Below, piece by piece: positions 16,613-26,234 of a stretch of DNA of 64,000 bases. Made by a program: the position numbers and the translations under genes. The stretch lies in contig OY759361.1 in NCBI GenBank assembly GCA_963662355.1, forward strand, positions 1,488,001 to 1,552,000, written 5' to 3'. The notes beneath the pieces were generated by a model. It made no database searches. It was not told the origin of the DNA and saw nothing but the letters and a program-made list of their open reading frames with translations. Source of the stretch: WTFY01 sp026713925. Its GTDB lineage: Bacteria; Pseudomonadota; Gammaproteobacteria; UBA4575. How positions within the stretch are numbered: the first letter of the stretch is position 1; every line of letters begins with the position of its first letter.

Positions 16613-16759
16613 TTAATGACATTCTCGTCTTGTTAAAGCTCTGAGTTCATCCATGTCTTTGTCATCAAGTAAGCCTGTCAACGCCTTGTGCAATAAAGCT
16701 CGAATTCGCTTGTATCGGCGTTCCGTTTCTTTGGTTTTGAAGTCGATTATATTACTCAT
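16613..16759 (-). CDS. Candidate small basic protein, 48 aa
   Basis: A short minus-strand frame inside an otherwise gene-poor kilobase. It reads MSNIIDFKTKETERRYKRI, then a leucine/lysine helix, and ends DMDELRALTRRECH. The regular charged-helix composition is more protein-like than the surroundings, and the start is a normal ATG. No strong ribosome-binding site is visible, so the call is tentative. Its small size means gene finders may skip it. Function unknown. Confidence 0.42.
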   Translation of the reverse strand: MSNIIDFKTKETERRYKRIRALLHKALTGLLDDKDMDELRALTRRECH

Positions 16760-17492
16760 GTAGTACAGGTGCTGAAATGGGCATGCATGCTATTTCAATT
16801 TTGGGATGTGTGCTTGTTTCACATGCTATGTTCGGTTTACCCGGCAGCCCTGAGCTTGATTGCTGGAGTTCGGCTACCATCAGCTTTCCTCTTCAAGTAA
16901 TGATATGCTAATTTCAAGCCCAGCGCCTGTTATCTGAACTCATGCAGGCTGAACTATATTCCTGAGTTCGTATAGGATCATCATTTGATCAAGAGCAGAT
17001 ATTGACCAAGGGCCTAGGTAAATTGAGAAATTTATAGATCAGTATAGTTGGGGGAGAACAGAGAATTAGTCGCCAGAAGACGCCTGTTTCAGGCGATTGG
17101 TTTCAATTTACAAAGTACTGGCCATGTGACAGCTGATTTCTGGATGCTCTTGTGTACAATTTTAGGTATATGCATGTACTGCATGCTTGAAGAAAAACTA
17201 GGGCCAGTATGCCGGGGTACGCACCATACCGTGCATACATCAGCTATTTAGCAGCATTGGTCAGCTTGCATGTGGCCCTATGAGACAAGCCTGATGTCAC
17301 TGCCTGATACAAAAATTTAATATAACAATTAGCTTCCGTATACGATGATACAGGGTATAATTCAATGGATGTAGTTGGCGATCAACTTTAACTAAAATAG
17401 GCAGTTAGTTTATATTTTTCAATTATACGTCGATCAGCAGGTCTCATTTTAGAAATGACAGTAAAAATATGAATCGGCTAGGAGGGTAAGTT
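16760..17492. other. Gene-free region upstream of amiE
   Basis: About 730 bp without a credible gene (the frame at 17048-17251 has poor composition). It should contain the amiE promoter and any regulatory site for the amidase. Several ATGCATGC/GCATGC-like short palindromes occur (about 16781-16790 and 17171-17190), but I cannot assign them to a known regulator. No AmiC/AmiR-type regulator gene is present. Confidence 0.45.
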
Positions 17493-18527
17493 ATGTATCA
17501 CGGTGATATTTCAAGTAGTAAAGATGCAGTGGGTGTTGCAGTAGTGAATTACAAAATGCCTCGCATGCATACTAAAGAAGAAGTCTTAGATAATGCTCGC
17601 AGTATTGCGACCATGATTGAAGGCATGAAAGTGGGATTGCCTGGAATGGATCTTGTTATTTTCCCAGAGTACAGCACGCATGGGATTATGTATGACGAGA
17701 AAGAGATGTATGAAACTGCATCAAGCTGTCCAGGTGAAGAAACTGAAATCTTTGCAGAAGCATGTAGAAGTGCAAAAGTCTGGGGTGTGTTTTCTCTAAC
17801 AGGTGAGCGACATGAAGAGCATCCCAATAAAGCACCTTACAACACACTGATTCTCATGAATGATCAGGGTGAAATAGTGCAAAAATACCGCAAGATCATG
17901 CCGTGGGTGCCTATTGAGGGCTGGTACCCTGGGAATTGCACCTATGTTTCTGATGGTCCAAAAGGATTGAAAATCAGCTTGATCATTTGTGACGATGGAA
18001 ATTATCCTGAGATATGGCGCGACTGTGCAATGAAAGGTGCAGAGCTCATCATTCGTTGTCAGGGATATATGTATCCATCGAAGGATCAGCAAGTCATGGT
18101 AGCGAAAGCAATGGCGTGGATGAACAATAGCTATGTAGCTGTAGCCAATGCTACGGGTTTTGACGGGGTTTATTCCTATTTTGGCTATTCATCCATAATT
18201 GGTTTCGACGGACGTACCCTGGGTGCCTGTGCTGAAGAGGAGAACGGTGTTCAGTATGCGAACCTGTCGGTATCCCTTATTCGGGATGCACGTAAGAATC
18301 AGCAGTCACAAAACCATCTGTTCAAACTCCTGCATCGTGGGTACACGGGCATGATTAACTCGGGTGAAGGGGATAAGGGAACAGCCCAATGTCCTTATGA
18401 CTTCTACAAAAAGTGGGTCACTGATCCTGATGCCACGCGTGAAATGGTGGAATCCATCACCAGAACCACGGTTGGAACGGAAGAATGTGAAATTGAGGGT
18501 ATCCCCAACCCCAAATCTCATCGTTAA
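17493..18527 (+). CDS. amiE: Aliphatic amidase AmiE
   Basis: Nitrilase-superfamily amidase that hydrolyses short aliphatic amides such as acetamide and propionamide to the acid and ammonia. The 344-residue protein matches Pseudomonas-type AmiE almost end to end by eye, starting MYHGDISSSK. The catalytic residues fall at the canonical numbers: Glu59 in VIFPEY, Lys134 in KYRKIMPW, Cys166 in LIICDDGN. The family extension with QNHLFKLLHRGYTG is intact. AGGAGGG lies just upstream of the ATG. A strong terminator follows at 18544. With acetyl-CoA synthetase 3.2 kb downstream and the amide/urea ABC importer upstream, it forms the enzymatic heart of a likely acetamide-use module. Formamide hydrolysis by the related AmiF is less likely given the close match to AmiE. 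Confidence 0.95.
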   Translation: MYHGDISSSKDAVGVAVVNYKMPRMHTKEEVLDNARSIATMIEGMKVGLPGMDLVIFPEYSTHGIMYDEKEMYETASSCPGEETEIFAEACRSAKVWGVFSLTGERHEEHPNKAPYNTLILMNDQGEIVQKYRKIMPWVPIEGWYPGNCTYVSDGPKGLKISLIICDDGNYPEIWRDCAMKGAELIIRCQGYMYPSKDQQVMVAKAMAWMNNSYVAVANATGFDGVYSYFGYSSIIGFDGRTLGACAEEENGVQYANLSVSLIRDARKNQQSQNHLFKLLHRGYTGMINSGEGDKGTAQCPYDFYKKWVTDPDATREMVESITRTTVGTEECEIEGIPNPKSHR

Positions 18528-18543
18528 TTCTGTTGCTGGTCTG

Positions 18544-18574
18544 AAGGCGGAGGCATATTTAGTGCCTTCGCCTT
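18544..18574 (+). terminator. Rho-independent terminator after amiE
   Basis: AAGGCGGAGGCA and TGCCTTCGCCTT form a 12-bp stem with one G-U pair and a 7-nt loop, followed by TATT. It lies 16 bp past the amiE stop codon. Downstream genes may depend on partial read-through or have their own promoter. Confidence 0.75.
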
Positions 18575-18635
18575 TATTGCCTATTAATAATGGTTTTGAG
18601 CCTCAATGAGCTTTGACTTGTAATCCGGTAATAAT

Positions 18636-19433
18636 ATGAATCTTGATAGTTACTTGATTACCGATGAACCTTATTATTCTCCCACACATAATGAGGTTCA
18701 GCTGTTTGAAGCTGCATATGTCAATCGCATGCCGATGATGCTGAAGGGCCCAACGGGTTGTGGCAAAACTCGCTTTGTCGAATATATGGCTTGGAAGCTT
18801 AAAAAACCGTTGATTACAGTCTCTTGTCATGAAGATATGACTGCCTCGGACCTTGTAGGCCGTTATTTACTAGATTCTGAGGGGACAATCTGGCATGACG
18901 GACCATTGACCATTGCAGTTCGTCAAGGGGCAATATGCTACTTGGATGAAATTGTAGAAGCCAGGCAAGATACGAGTGTTGTTATTCATTCATTGACTGA
19001 TGATCGGCGCATACTTTCTCTAGAAAAGAAAAATGAGGTAGTAAAAGCACATCAGGATTTTCAAATCATAATTTCCTATAACCCTGGCTATCAAAGCGTT
19101 TTGAAGGACCTAAAAGAATCAACAAAACAGAGATTTGGTGCCATAGATTTCAATTACCCTAATCCTGAGGATGAAGCAAAGATAATTGCACATGAATCTG
19201 GCATTGATAACAAAACAGCTGCCAAGCTTGTGTATATTTCGGAACGCTCCAGAAATTTAAAAGGCCATGGTCTGGACGAGGGTGCATCTACGCGAATGTT
19301 AATATATGCTGCTCAACTGATGGCACAGGGTGTCTCGTTAGAGGATGCGTGTGAGGTTGCGTTGGTTTTACCCATTACGGATGATCATGATATCCGTAAT
19401 GCATTGAGTTCGGCAATTACTGCATGTGCATGA
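18636..19433 (+). CDS. MoxR-family AAA+ ATPase, NorQ/CbbQ type
   Basis: 265-residue AAA+ ATPase that, with a VWA partner, remodels or activates a client enzyme (NorQ-NorD for nitric oxide reductase, CbbQ-CbbO for Rubisco). Walker A KGPTGCGKTRFVEYMA is near residue 38, Walker B GAICYLDEIVEA, sensor-1 QIIISYNPGYQS, and the CbbQ/NorQ C-terminal domain ends ALSSAITACA. The VWA gene starts 9 bp after its stop. In the Pseudomonas amidase operon the gene after amiE (amiB) also encodes an AAA-type ATPase, so an amidase-linked remodeller has precedent. The client here is unknown; amidase, a metal enzyme or the tubulin-like filaments are candidates. Confidence 0.88.
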   Translation: MNLDSYLITDEPYYSPTHNEVQLFEAAYVNRMPMMLKGPTGCGKTRFVEYMAWKLKKPLITVSCHEDMTASDLVGRYLLDSEGTIWHDGPLTIAVRQGAICYLDEIVEARQDTSVVIHSLTDDRRILSLEKKNEVVKAHQDFQIIISYNPGYQSVLKDLKESTKQRFGAIDFNYPNPEDEAKIIAHESGIDNKTAAKLVYISERSRNLKGHGLDEGASTRMLIYAAQLMAQGVSLEDACEVALVLPITDDHDIRNALSSAITACA

Positions 19434-19441
19434 GGTGAATT

Positions 19442-21745
19442 TTGGTTGCGTCAGCGACGCGAGGAAAATACGCAGTCCAACCGCAAAGTCAAGAGCCTAG
19501 TAGTCCTGACGAAAGATTAATCTATCTGATTGATAAGGGTAAGACATTCTTCCCAAGTCAATACCAGATACTTTGGGAACGTGCTTGCAGTAAGCTTGCA
19601 AAAGCGGGTTACGGAGCACTGATACCTTTGTCCTATGCACGTCATTCACCTAAACTTGTAAATATCTTAAATCCTGAAGCTGCGATTAATTTGGCGGCAT
19701 CTGTCTCACTTGCTGCTATAAAAGTGAATCGTGCAGCAGCAGAATTATTACCAAAAGCTGCAGTGGTTGCAGCAACTGAACTGAAATCTTCCCATGCATT
19801 TTCATCTTGGATAATGACTATCGAAGAGTTGGTTCATCATGCTCCTGAGTCTTCTCTCGCTGTACTGGAGCGTACTCAAAAAATTGTTTCAACATTAACT
19901 CCAGACCGATTCAGATCGTGGGTGTTGGCAGGTTTGCGTTCGACCAGCGACGACACGCTGCGACAAATTCAATATTTTTCATTTGTAGATCCTGAATCTG
20001 AAAAATGGTTTTTGCATGAAGCAGGCGATGTCGTATTCACCAACCTAGAGCGAAAATTAAAACTCTATTTGATTTCACTATGGAATTTGATGCCGCCTGT
20101 GCGCGATTTGGTTGCTTCAACATCCCCGCTGTCCATGCGGCGGATTTCAATTACAAACGGTGTCGTGCAGGTGCCCGAAGTATTCCCCGGGTTCCATGAT
20201 GAGCAGGCAGAAAGGATATTTCGAGCAGGGCTTGCTCATGCAGGTGCACATCTGATGTATTCAACCAAAAAATTTACATTAGGCGAGCTCAAACCAATTC
20301 AGGTGGCACTGGTATCCCTGCTGGAAGATGCTCGGGTAGAATACTTGGCGATGCAGGCCTTTCCGGGTTTGCGGGAATTGTGGTTGCCTTTTCATACTGC
20401 AAAACCAAGCGGCCCTAAGCTGGTGCCACTGTTACTAACTAGACTTTCTCGTGCGCTGATTGATTTAGAGTACAGAGATAGGGATGGTTGGGTACAAAAA
20501 GGCCGAGACATGTTCTTTGATGCCCAAAATGATATGACTAATCCGACTTTGTGTCGAAATATCGGCGTACTTCTGGGTAATGACTTAGGGCAATTGCGCG
20601 CGCAGTTCAACTCAAAAACTTACGTTGTAGAACCCCCTTATCGTGATGATAACATGGGATTATGGGATTTTGGTGATCATCAGGGTGAGGATGAAGGGGA
20701 TGATGGGATTTTCATTGAAGCTATGCGCACCACTCAGGAAGATATCAAGGACGATTCTTCGAGTAACCAAGATAGTGAGGATAGTGATGACCGAGATGAG
20801 CAACAATATTCTGCAAGAGAAAGCTTAGACTCTGAACACAGGGAGTCTGAAGTTGCTATTCGTTATCCTGAGTATGATTTCTTAACTGGTGCAGAGCGGC
20901 CTAACTGGACCTGTGCTGTAGAGTACTTCCCGGATTTTGGCGATGCTTACAAAATTGATCGAATCTTGGAGAAACACAGTAATCTTGTGAACCGGATAAC
21001 AAACTTAATACAATCAGCAAATGTGAGTTTGCCTGAACGTCTGCACCATCAAAGTGTTGGAGAGTCTCTCGACTTAGATGCTTGTATCAATGCGGTCATA
21101 AGCAGAAGAATGGGGGAAATACCTGATCCTAGGATTTATAGCACTACGGAGCGTAAGCATCGTGATCTTTCGGTACTAGTACTGTTAGATGTTTCTAATT
21201 CAACTAATGACTATGTGCAGACAGCAGATACATCAATTTTGGAGCTTGAGCTTCAGGCAACGAGCTTGCTTGCATATGCAATGTCTGAGCTGGATGATCC
21301 ATTCGCTATTGCTGCATTTTGTTCTGACGGCAAGGAAGATGTTCACTATTACAGGATTAAAGATTTTGAATCTCCTTATGACTCATCAGCGCGTGCATAT
21401 CTTGCAGGATTGCAGGGAAAACTTTCCACAAGAATGGGTACTGCAATGAGGCATGCAACCAGAGATTTGATAGCCCAGCGTACACACAGGAGACTGTTGC
21501 TTGTTGTTTCTGATGGAGAGCCTTCAGATATAGATGTAGAGGATCAACAATATCTAGTCGAAGATGCACGATATGTAACACGGTCAATTTCACGATTGGG
21601 TATTGATACATTTTGTGTTGGACTTGATGGAAGTGGTGATAGCTATTTGCATAAAATATTCGGTAGAAAAAATGTAACCGTGATTGACAGGTTAGAACGT
21701 TTGCCAGAGCGCTTGCCAATGCTTTATTTTCGGCTGACAGCGTAG
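19442..21745 (+). CDS. VWA-domain protein, NorD/CbbO type
   Basis: 767-residue partner of the preceding MoxR ATPase. It starts at TTG, six bases after GAGG; no better start exists. A long N-terminal helical region includes EDARVEYLAMQAFPGLRELW (typical of NorD/CbbO), then an acidic linker near residues 410-470 rich in Asp, Glu and Ser. The C-terminal von Willebrand A domain carries a MIDAS motif DVSNS at about residues 583-587, with later threonine and aspartate (VVSDGEPSD) positions. Such proteins act as adaptors that hold the client enzyme through the MIDAS metal site. It is translationally close to the ATPase gene and probably coexpressed. Confidence 0.88.
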   Translation: MVASATRGKYAVQPQSQEPSSPDERLIYLIDKGKTFFPSQYQILWERACSKLAKAGYGALIPLSYARHSPKLVNILNPEAAINLAASVSLAAIKVNRAAAELLPKAAVVAATELKSSHAFSSWIMTIEELVHHAPESSLAVLERTQKIVSTLTPDRFRSWVLAGLRSTSDDTLRQIQYFSFVDPESEKWFLHEAGDVVFTNLERKLKLYLISLWNLMPPVRDLVASTSPLSMRRISITNGVVQVPEVFPGFHDEQAERIFRAGLAHAGAHLMYSTKKFTLGELKPIQVALVSLLEDARVEYLAMQAFPGLRELWLPFHTAKPSGPKLVPLLLTRLSRALIDLEYRDRDGWVQKGRDMFFDAQNDMTNPTLCRNIGVLLGNDLGQLRAQFNSKTYVVEPPYRDDNMGLWDFGDHQGEDEGDDGIFIEAMRTTQEDIKDDSSSNQDSEDSDDRDEQQYSARESLDSEHRESEVAIRYPEYDFLTGAERPNWTCAVEYFPDFGDAYKIDRILEKHSNLVNRITNLIQSANVSLPERLHHQSVGESLDLDACINAVISRRMGEIPDPRIYSTTERKHRDLSVLVLLDVSNSTNDYVQTADTSILELELQATSLLAYAMSELDDPFAIAAFCSDGKEDVHYYRIKDFESPYDSSARAYLAGLQGKLSTRMGTAMRHATRDLIAQRTHRRLLLVVSDGEPSDIDVEDQQYLVEDARYVTRSISRLGIDTFCVGLDGSGDSYLHKIFGRKNVTVIDRLERLPERLPMLYFRLTA

Positions 21746-21783
21746 AGAAGTATAATCAGAATATAACGATACGGAGAGGAAAA

Positions 21784-23721
21784 ATGTCTGAGAGTAAAAT
21801 CTATCCAGTGCCTGGTTCAGTGGCATCTATTTCCCATATTGACAAAGCCAAATACGATTCGATGTATCAGCGCTCTATTGACGACCCAACTGGGTTTTGG
21901 GCGGATCAGGCAGAAGAGTTTGTGACTTGGTACAGGAAATGGGACAGGGTACTGGATTGGGATTACCACAAGGGGCACATTCGTTGGTTTGAAGGGGCCA
22001 GATTAAATGCTACGTACAACTGTGTAGATCGTCATTTGGAAACTCGGGGTGATCAAACCGCGATTATCTGGGAAGGTGATGATCCACAAGATGATAAGCA
22101 CATTACCTATAAGGAATTGCATCAAGAAATTTGCAAATTTTCTAATGTTTTGAAGTCACGTGGTGTTAAAAAAGGTGACCGTGTGTGCATCTATATGCCT
22201 ATGATTCCCGAAGCTGCATACGCCATGCTTGCCTGCGCAAGGATCGGCGCTGTGCATTCGGTTGTATTTGGAGGGTTTTCACCGGATTCTCTACGTGACC
22301 GTATTCTTGATTCCGATTGTCGAACTGTTATAACTGCCGATGAGGGTGTTCGTGGTGGCAGGAAAGTTCCATTGAAAGCTAATACAGATGCTGCACTGAA
22401 GGATTGCCCGAATGTTAGCACTGTTATAGTCATCAAACGGACGGGTGGTGATGTCAATTGGGATACAACGCGTGATTGCTGGTATCACGAGGTAATGCAA
22501 TCTGCTAGTGATGACTGTCCAGCAGAGCAAATGGAAGCTGAAGACCCTTTATTCATCTTATACACATCTGGTTCAACGGGTAAGCCGAAAGGTGTACTTC
22601 ATACAACTGGTGGCTACCTTTTATACGCTGCCATCACACATAAGTATGTGTTTGACTATCACGATGGTGAAGTGTACTGGTGTACCGCAGATGTAGGTTG
22701 GGTAACTGGGCACACATATATAATTTATGGACCATTATGTAATGGTGCAGTCAGCATGATGTTTGAAGGCGTCCCAAACTACCCTGACGGCAGCCGATTT
22801 TGGCAAGTGTGTGATAAGCATGACGTTTCAAGCTTTTACACTGCCCCTACTGCAATACGTGCATTGATTGGGTTAGGTGATGATCTGGTTAAAACCACAA
22901 GTCGGAAAAGCTTACGAATTTTAGGTACAGTTGGCGAACCAATCAATCCTGAGGCATGGGAATGGTATTACCATGTCGTAGGGGACAGCCGATGTCCGGT
23001 AGTTGATACGTGGTGGCAAACTGAAACGGGTGGACACATGATTACACCGTTTCCAGGAGTAACAGCTCTCAAGCCAGGCTCTGCCAGCAAACCTTTCTTT
23101 GGTGTGCAACCTGCGATTGTTGATGAGAATGGTAAGGAACTCGAAGGCGAGTGCCAAGGGAATTTGGTTATGAAATACCCGTGGCCTGGTCAGATGCGCA
23201 CAGTCTACGGTGATCATCAACGCTTTATTGACACATATTTTTCCCAGTGTCCTGGGAAGTATTTCAGTGGAGATGGTTGCAGGCGGGATGCGGATGGGTA
23301 CTACTGGATCACTGGTCGTGTCGATGATGTCCTGAATATTTCAGGTCACCGTTTGGGTACTGCAGAAGTGGAAAGTGCGTTGGTACTTCATGCAGCTGTA
23401 GCCGAAGCAGCGGTAGTCGGATATCCACATGAGATAAAAGGGCAGGGAATTTACGCATATGTGACACCCATGCAGGGGACTGCAACAAGTGATGAACTGA
23501 GAGATGAGCTTGTACAATTGGTACGCAAGGAAATTGGTGCGTTTGCAAAACCAGATATTATCCAGTGGGCTCCGGGGCTGCCGAAAACCCGTTCTGGAAA
23601 AATCATGCGCCGGATACTTAGAAAGATTGCTGAAAATGAGGTGGATAGCTTGGGTGATACATCCACATTGGCAGATCCTGCGGTAATCGACAACCTCGTT
23701 GCAAATCGCGAAAATGTATAA
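21784..23721 (+). CDS. acs: Acetyl-CoA synthetase
   Basis: AMP-forming acetate-CoA ligase, 645 residues, the usual Acs length. It activates acetate to acetyl-CoA in the cytoplasm. The AMP-binding motif TSGSTGKPKG, the acetate-pocket region YWCTADVGWVTGHTY, WWQTETGG, and the C-terminal catalytic lysine in PKTRSGKIMRRIL (a known acetylation site in the family) are all visible. CGGAGAGG precedes the ATG and the gap from the VWA gene is only 38 bp. Placement after amiE and its remodelling genes implies that acetate released from acetamide is channelled to acetyl-CoA. Confidence 0.94.
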   Translation: MSESKIYPVPGSVASISHIDKAKYDSMYQRSIDDPTGFWADQAEEFVTWYRKWDRVLDWDYHKGHIRWFEGARLNATYNCVDRHLETRGDQTAIIWEGDDPQDDKHITYKELHQEICKFSNVLKSRGVKKGDRVCIYMPMIPEAAYAMLACARIGAVHSVVFGGFSPDSLRDRILDSDCRTVITADEGVRGGRKVPLKANTDAALKDCPNVSTVIVIKRTGGDVNWDTTRDCWYHEVMQSASDDCPAEQMEAEDPLFILYTSGSTGKPKGVLHTTGGYLLYAAITHKYVFDYHDGEVYWCTADVGWVTGHTYIIYGPLCNGAVSMMFEGVPNYPDGSRFWQVCDKHDVSSFYTAPTAIRALIGLGDDLVKTTSRKSLRILGTVGEPINPEAWEWYYHVVGDSRCPVVDTWWQTETGGHMITPFPGVTALKPGSASKPFFGVQPAIVDENGKELEGECQGNLVMKYPWPGQMRTVYGDHQRFIDTYFSQCPGKYFSGDGCRRDADGYYWITGRVDDVLNISGHRLGTAEVESALVLHAAVAEAAVVGYPHEIKGQGIYAYVTPMQGTATSDELRDELVQLVRKEIGAFAKPDIIQWAPGLPKTRSGKIMRRILRKIAENEVDSLGDTSTLADPAVIDNLVANRENV

Positions 23722-23785
23722 GTGAGGGTGTGTGTAGCAAATCAGAATTTGTTGAAAATCTCGGTTTCTGTGCAGCAAGATACGT

Positions 23786-24325
23786 ATGAAACCGGCATTG
23801 TTGATTGTTGATCTGCAAAATGACTATTTCCCGGGCGGAAGTATGGAGCTGGTCAATATTGACTGTGCTGGTGCAAATGCCAGGCTACTTCTGGACAAGT
23901 TTCGATACCAAGGACTCCCTACATTTCACATCCAGCACACCTTTTTAAACAGTAATGCAGGGTTTTTTCTGCCCGATACCAAAGGCGCTGAAATTCATGA
24001 TTGTGTGGACCCGCTACCAAGCGAACCGGTCATTCACAAGCATTTTCCGAACAGCTTTCGTGAAACAGACTTGCTAGAGCAGCTAAACAAGAAGAATATC
24101 CGGGACTTGGTCATTTGTGGTGCCATGAGTCAGATATGCATTGATGCGACTACGCGTGCAGCTTCGGATTACAAATTCAAATGTACAGTTGTACAAGACG
24201 CGTGTGCAACACGTGATATCAAATTTCAGGGGAAAACTGTAACCGCTGGAGACGTGCACAGTGTTGCCATGTCCTCTTTGGGTTTTGGTTATGCCAACGT
24301 CGTAGATATCAGGCAGCTAGTTTAA
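23786..24325 (+). CDS. Isochorismatase-family cysteine hydrolase
   Basis: 179-residue cysteine hydrolase of the isochorismatase/nicotinamidase superfamily. The catalytic Asp lies in LLIVDLQNDYFPGG near residue 9, the Lys in VIHKHFPNSF, and the Cys in VICGAMSQICIDATTRAA. Members hydrolyse amides (nicotinamide, N-carbamoyl compounds) or related bonds. In this setting a second amide-hydrolysing activity is plausible, but the substrate cannot be read from the sequence. It lies 65 bp after acs and is the last plus-strand gene before the convergent bepA. Confidence 0.85.
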   Translation: MKPALLIVDLQNDYFPGGSMELVNIDCAGANARLLLDKFRYQGLPTFHIQHTFLNSNAGFFLPDTKGAEIHDCVDPLPSEPVIHKHFPNSFRETDLLEQLNKKNIRDLVICGAMSQICIDATTRAASDYKFKCTVVQDACATRDIKFQGKTVTAGDVHSVAMSSLGFGYANVVDIRQLV

Positions 24326-24350
24326 ATCCTTGCCTAATCATTGACTGAAG

Positions 24351-25793
24351 TTATTTGAATTGTTCGCGCTGTTGTTTGATATCGATCAGCTGTGCTTTCC
24401 TTGCTTCAATGCGGGCTTTTGAACTGGAGTTAATATTGTGTGATCGTAGTGCTAGCTGTATCTGCTCCATTGCGGCACCGTATTGTCCGTGTGCAGCATA
24501 ATAGTCACCTAGGGATTCATGGCTACGCCATGGTATCCCTGCCTTATCTGCAGCCTTGGCTTTCAGTTTATCAATAGCAGGATTTTGCTGATATACATGG
24601 CCAAGTTGGTCAAGCTTTTCCAAAGCCTGCCGGGCTTGGTCTTCTTTAATCAGGCTTGTAGCAAGATAATATGTGACTGGCAAATTCTGAGGGTAAATTT
24701 TGTCCAATGATTCCAGCGATGCTCTTGCCACATTTGCCTGTTCCATTGCAATATTGATTTGGGCTTCTGCCAGCTTGACTGTCAATTCGTTGTCTGCATG
24801 GATTGCTATTTTTCCTAGATGCCGAAGTGCCCGCTTGTGTTTGCCTTCGCGGCTGAGTGCAAGTGCATAGGTATAGCGCTCGGGGTCACTCAGTCCAACT
24901 GATGACCTGCTTTTCTCCCTCAGGTAATCAATGAGGCTGGAAGAATTTTTGCTCATTGCCAAGGTGCGCGCCTTGGTATAATCAAAATCGGAGCTGTTTG
25001 AGGTAAATGGGCCGCGATATTGTCTTGCCCGGGTTTCAGCCTCACTTAGACGGTCCAGAGTGAGTGGATGTGTGCTCAGGAACTCGGGTATTTTCCCACG
25101 ATTTAACTGGGTGTGCTTGTGCAACCGCTTAAAAAACTGCGACATACCCAATGGGTCAATGCCTGAACTTACCAAAAGCTGCATCGCGAGGCGGTCGGCC
25201 TCCATTTCAAAGCTTCGGGAATATGAAAGTCTTGTTTGGTGAATACCAGCCTGAGAGGTCATGAGTGCTGCCTGTCCGAGGTCTATATTGTAGACTGCTG
25301 CAAGTATGGAGCCCAAAAGTGTTAATGCAGAAATCACACTGAAGGATTTATCATTTTCAAATTTGCGCGCGATATGGCGTTGCGATACATGGGCGATCTC
25401 ATGTGCTAAGACACTTGCCAATTCACTTTCCTGATGTGCCAAAGTAAGCAAGCCACTATTGATGACGATGATGCCGCCGGGAAGAGCGAAGGCATTGATA
25501 CTGGGGTTGATAACAAGAAGAAATGTAAATTGAAAATTAGAGTTAAGCCCACCTGAGGTGATGCGGGTGCCTAGTGCCTGAATATATTGAGAAAGTTCAG
25601 GGTCATTTGAAATTGGCAAGCGTCTTCGCAACTCAGTGAGTAATATACGACCTAGCTCAGCCTCCTTGGCAGGACTCAATTCTGTGTTTGCAGAACCTCC
25701 AATATCTGGCAACTTGGCTTCTGCAAGCAAATTTTGAGTCAGGGAAGCAAGTATCAGGCATAGGAGCAAGCGGGTAAGAAACAGGAACCGCAT
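24351..25793 (-). CDS. bepA: Periplasmic M48 metalloprotease/chaperone BepA-like
   Basis: Outer-membrane quality-control protease of the BepA (YfgC) family, which helps or degrades the LPS assembly protein LptD and BAM substrates. I start it at the ATG 25793, which gives a clear signal peptide (FLFLTRLLLCLILASL, cleavage near LLAEA); an in-frame ATG at 25829 is possible. The zinc-binding HExxH is in VLAHEIAHVSQRH, with the downstream Glu ligand in SFEMEADRLAMQ. Tetratricopeptide-like repeats fill the C-terminal 200 residues. It is convergent with the isochorismatase gene. Confidence 0.88.
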   Translation of the reverse strand: MRFLFLTRLLLCLILASLTQNLLAEAKLPDIGGSANTELSPAKEAELGRILLTELRRRLPISNDPELSQYIQALGTRITSGGLNSNFQFTFLLVINPSINAFALPGGIIVINSGLLTLAHQESELASVLAHEIAHVSQRHIARKFENDKSFSVISALTLLGSILAAVYNIDLGQAALMTSQAGIHQTRLSYSRSFEMEADRLAMQLLVSSGIDPLGMSQFFKRLHKHTQLNRGKIPEFLSTHPLTLDRLSEAETRARQYRGPFTSNSSDFDYTKARTLAMSKNSSSLIDYLREKSRSSVGLSDPERYTYALALSREGKHKRALRHLGKIAIHADNELTVKLAEAQINIAMEQANVARASLESLDKIYPQNLPVTYYLATSLIKEDQARQALEKLDQLGHVYQQNPAIDKLKAKAADKAGIPWRSHESLGDYYAAHGQYGAAMEQIQLALRSHNINSSSKARIEARKAQLIDIKQQREQFK

Positions 25794-26003
25794 ACAGAAA
25801 ACACGGTCGTTGAATTGGTGTATTGACATAGAGAATGCTGGGTCGTTACAGCATTGTAATGTTTCAAAAGCCCTAGAGTGGGTAAAACTTTACTACATTC
25901 ACCACTATTAAAGTATTATGATATTATAATATATTGTGGTTTTGGCTATTCATGCCTGTGGACTGCAAGCTTTTTCAGTGTGAATATTTAAGGAGTTGTG
26001 TCG

Positions 26004-26234
26004 ATGGCCGAGTTTGACCAAGAATTAGATGCATGCGGACTTAATTGCCCTCTCCCGATTTTACGGGCAAAGAAGGCTCTATCTGGAATGGATTCAGGCA
26101 AAGTACTGCACATCATTGCTACGGATCCGGGTTCAGTAAAAGACTTTGAAGCATTTTCAAAGCAGACAGGCAATGAACTGTTAGATTCAAGCGAAGATGG
26201 TGAAAAATTTTATTTTCGTCTAAAAAAGAAATAA
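26004..26234 (+). CDS. tusA: Sulfur carrier protein TusA
   Basis: 76-residue cytoplasmic persulfide carrier involved in tRNA thiolation and sulfur trafficking. The hallmark CPxP is in LDACGLNCPLPILRAKKAL, with the reactive Cys about residue 15. The ATG at 26004 has GGAG eight bases upstream; a GTG at 25998 is too close to that site. It is divergent from bepA, an arrangement common in Gammaproteobacteria. Confidence 0.92.
   Translation: MAEFDQELDACGLNCPLPILRAKKALSGMDSGKVLHIIATDPGSVKDFEAFSKQTGNELLDSSEDGEKFYFRLKKK

Noticed and set aside
17048..17251. 67-codon frame upstream of amiE
   Set aside because: Composition is not protein-like and there is no ribosome-binding site.
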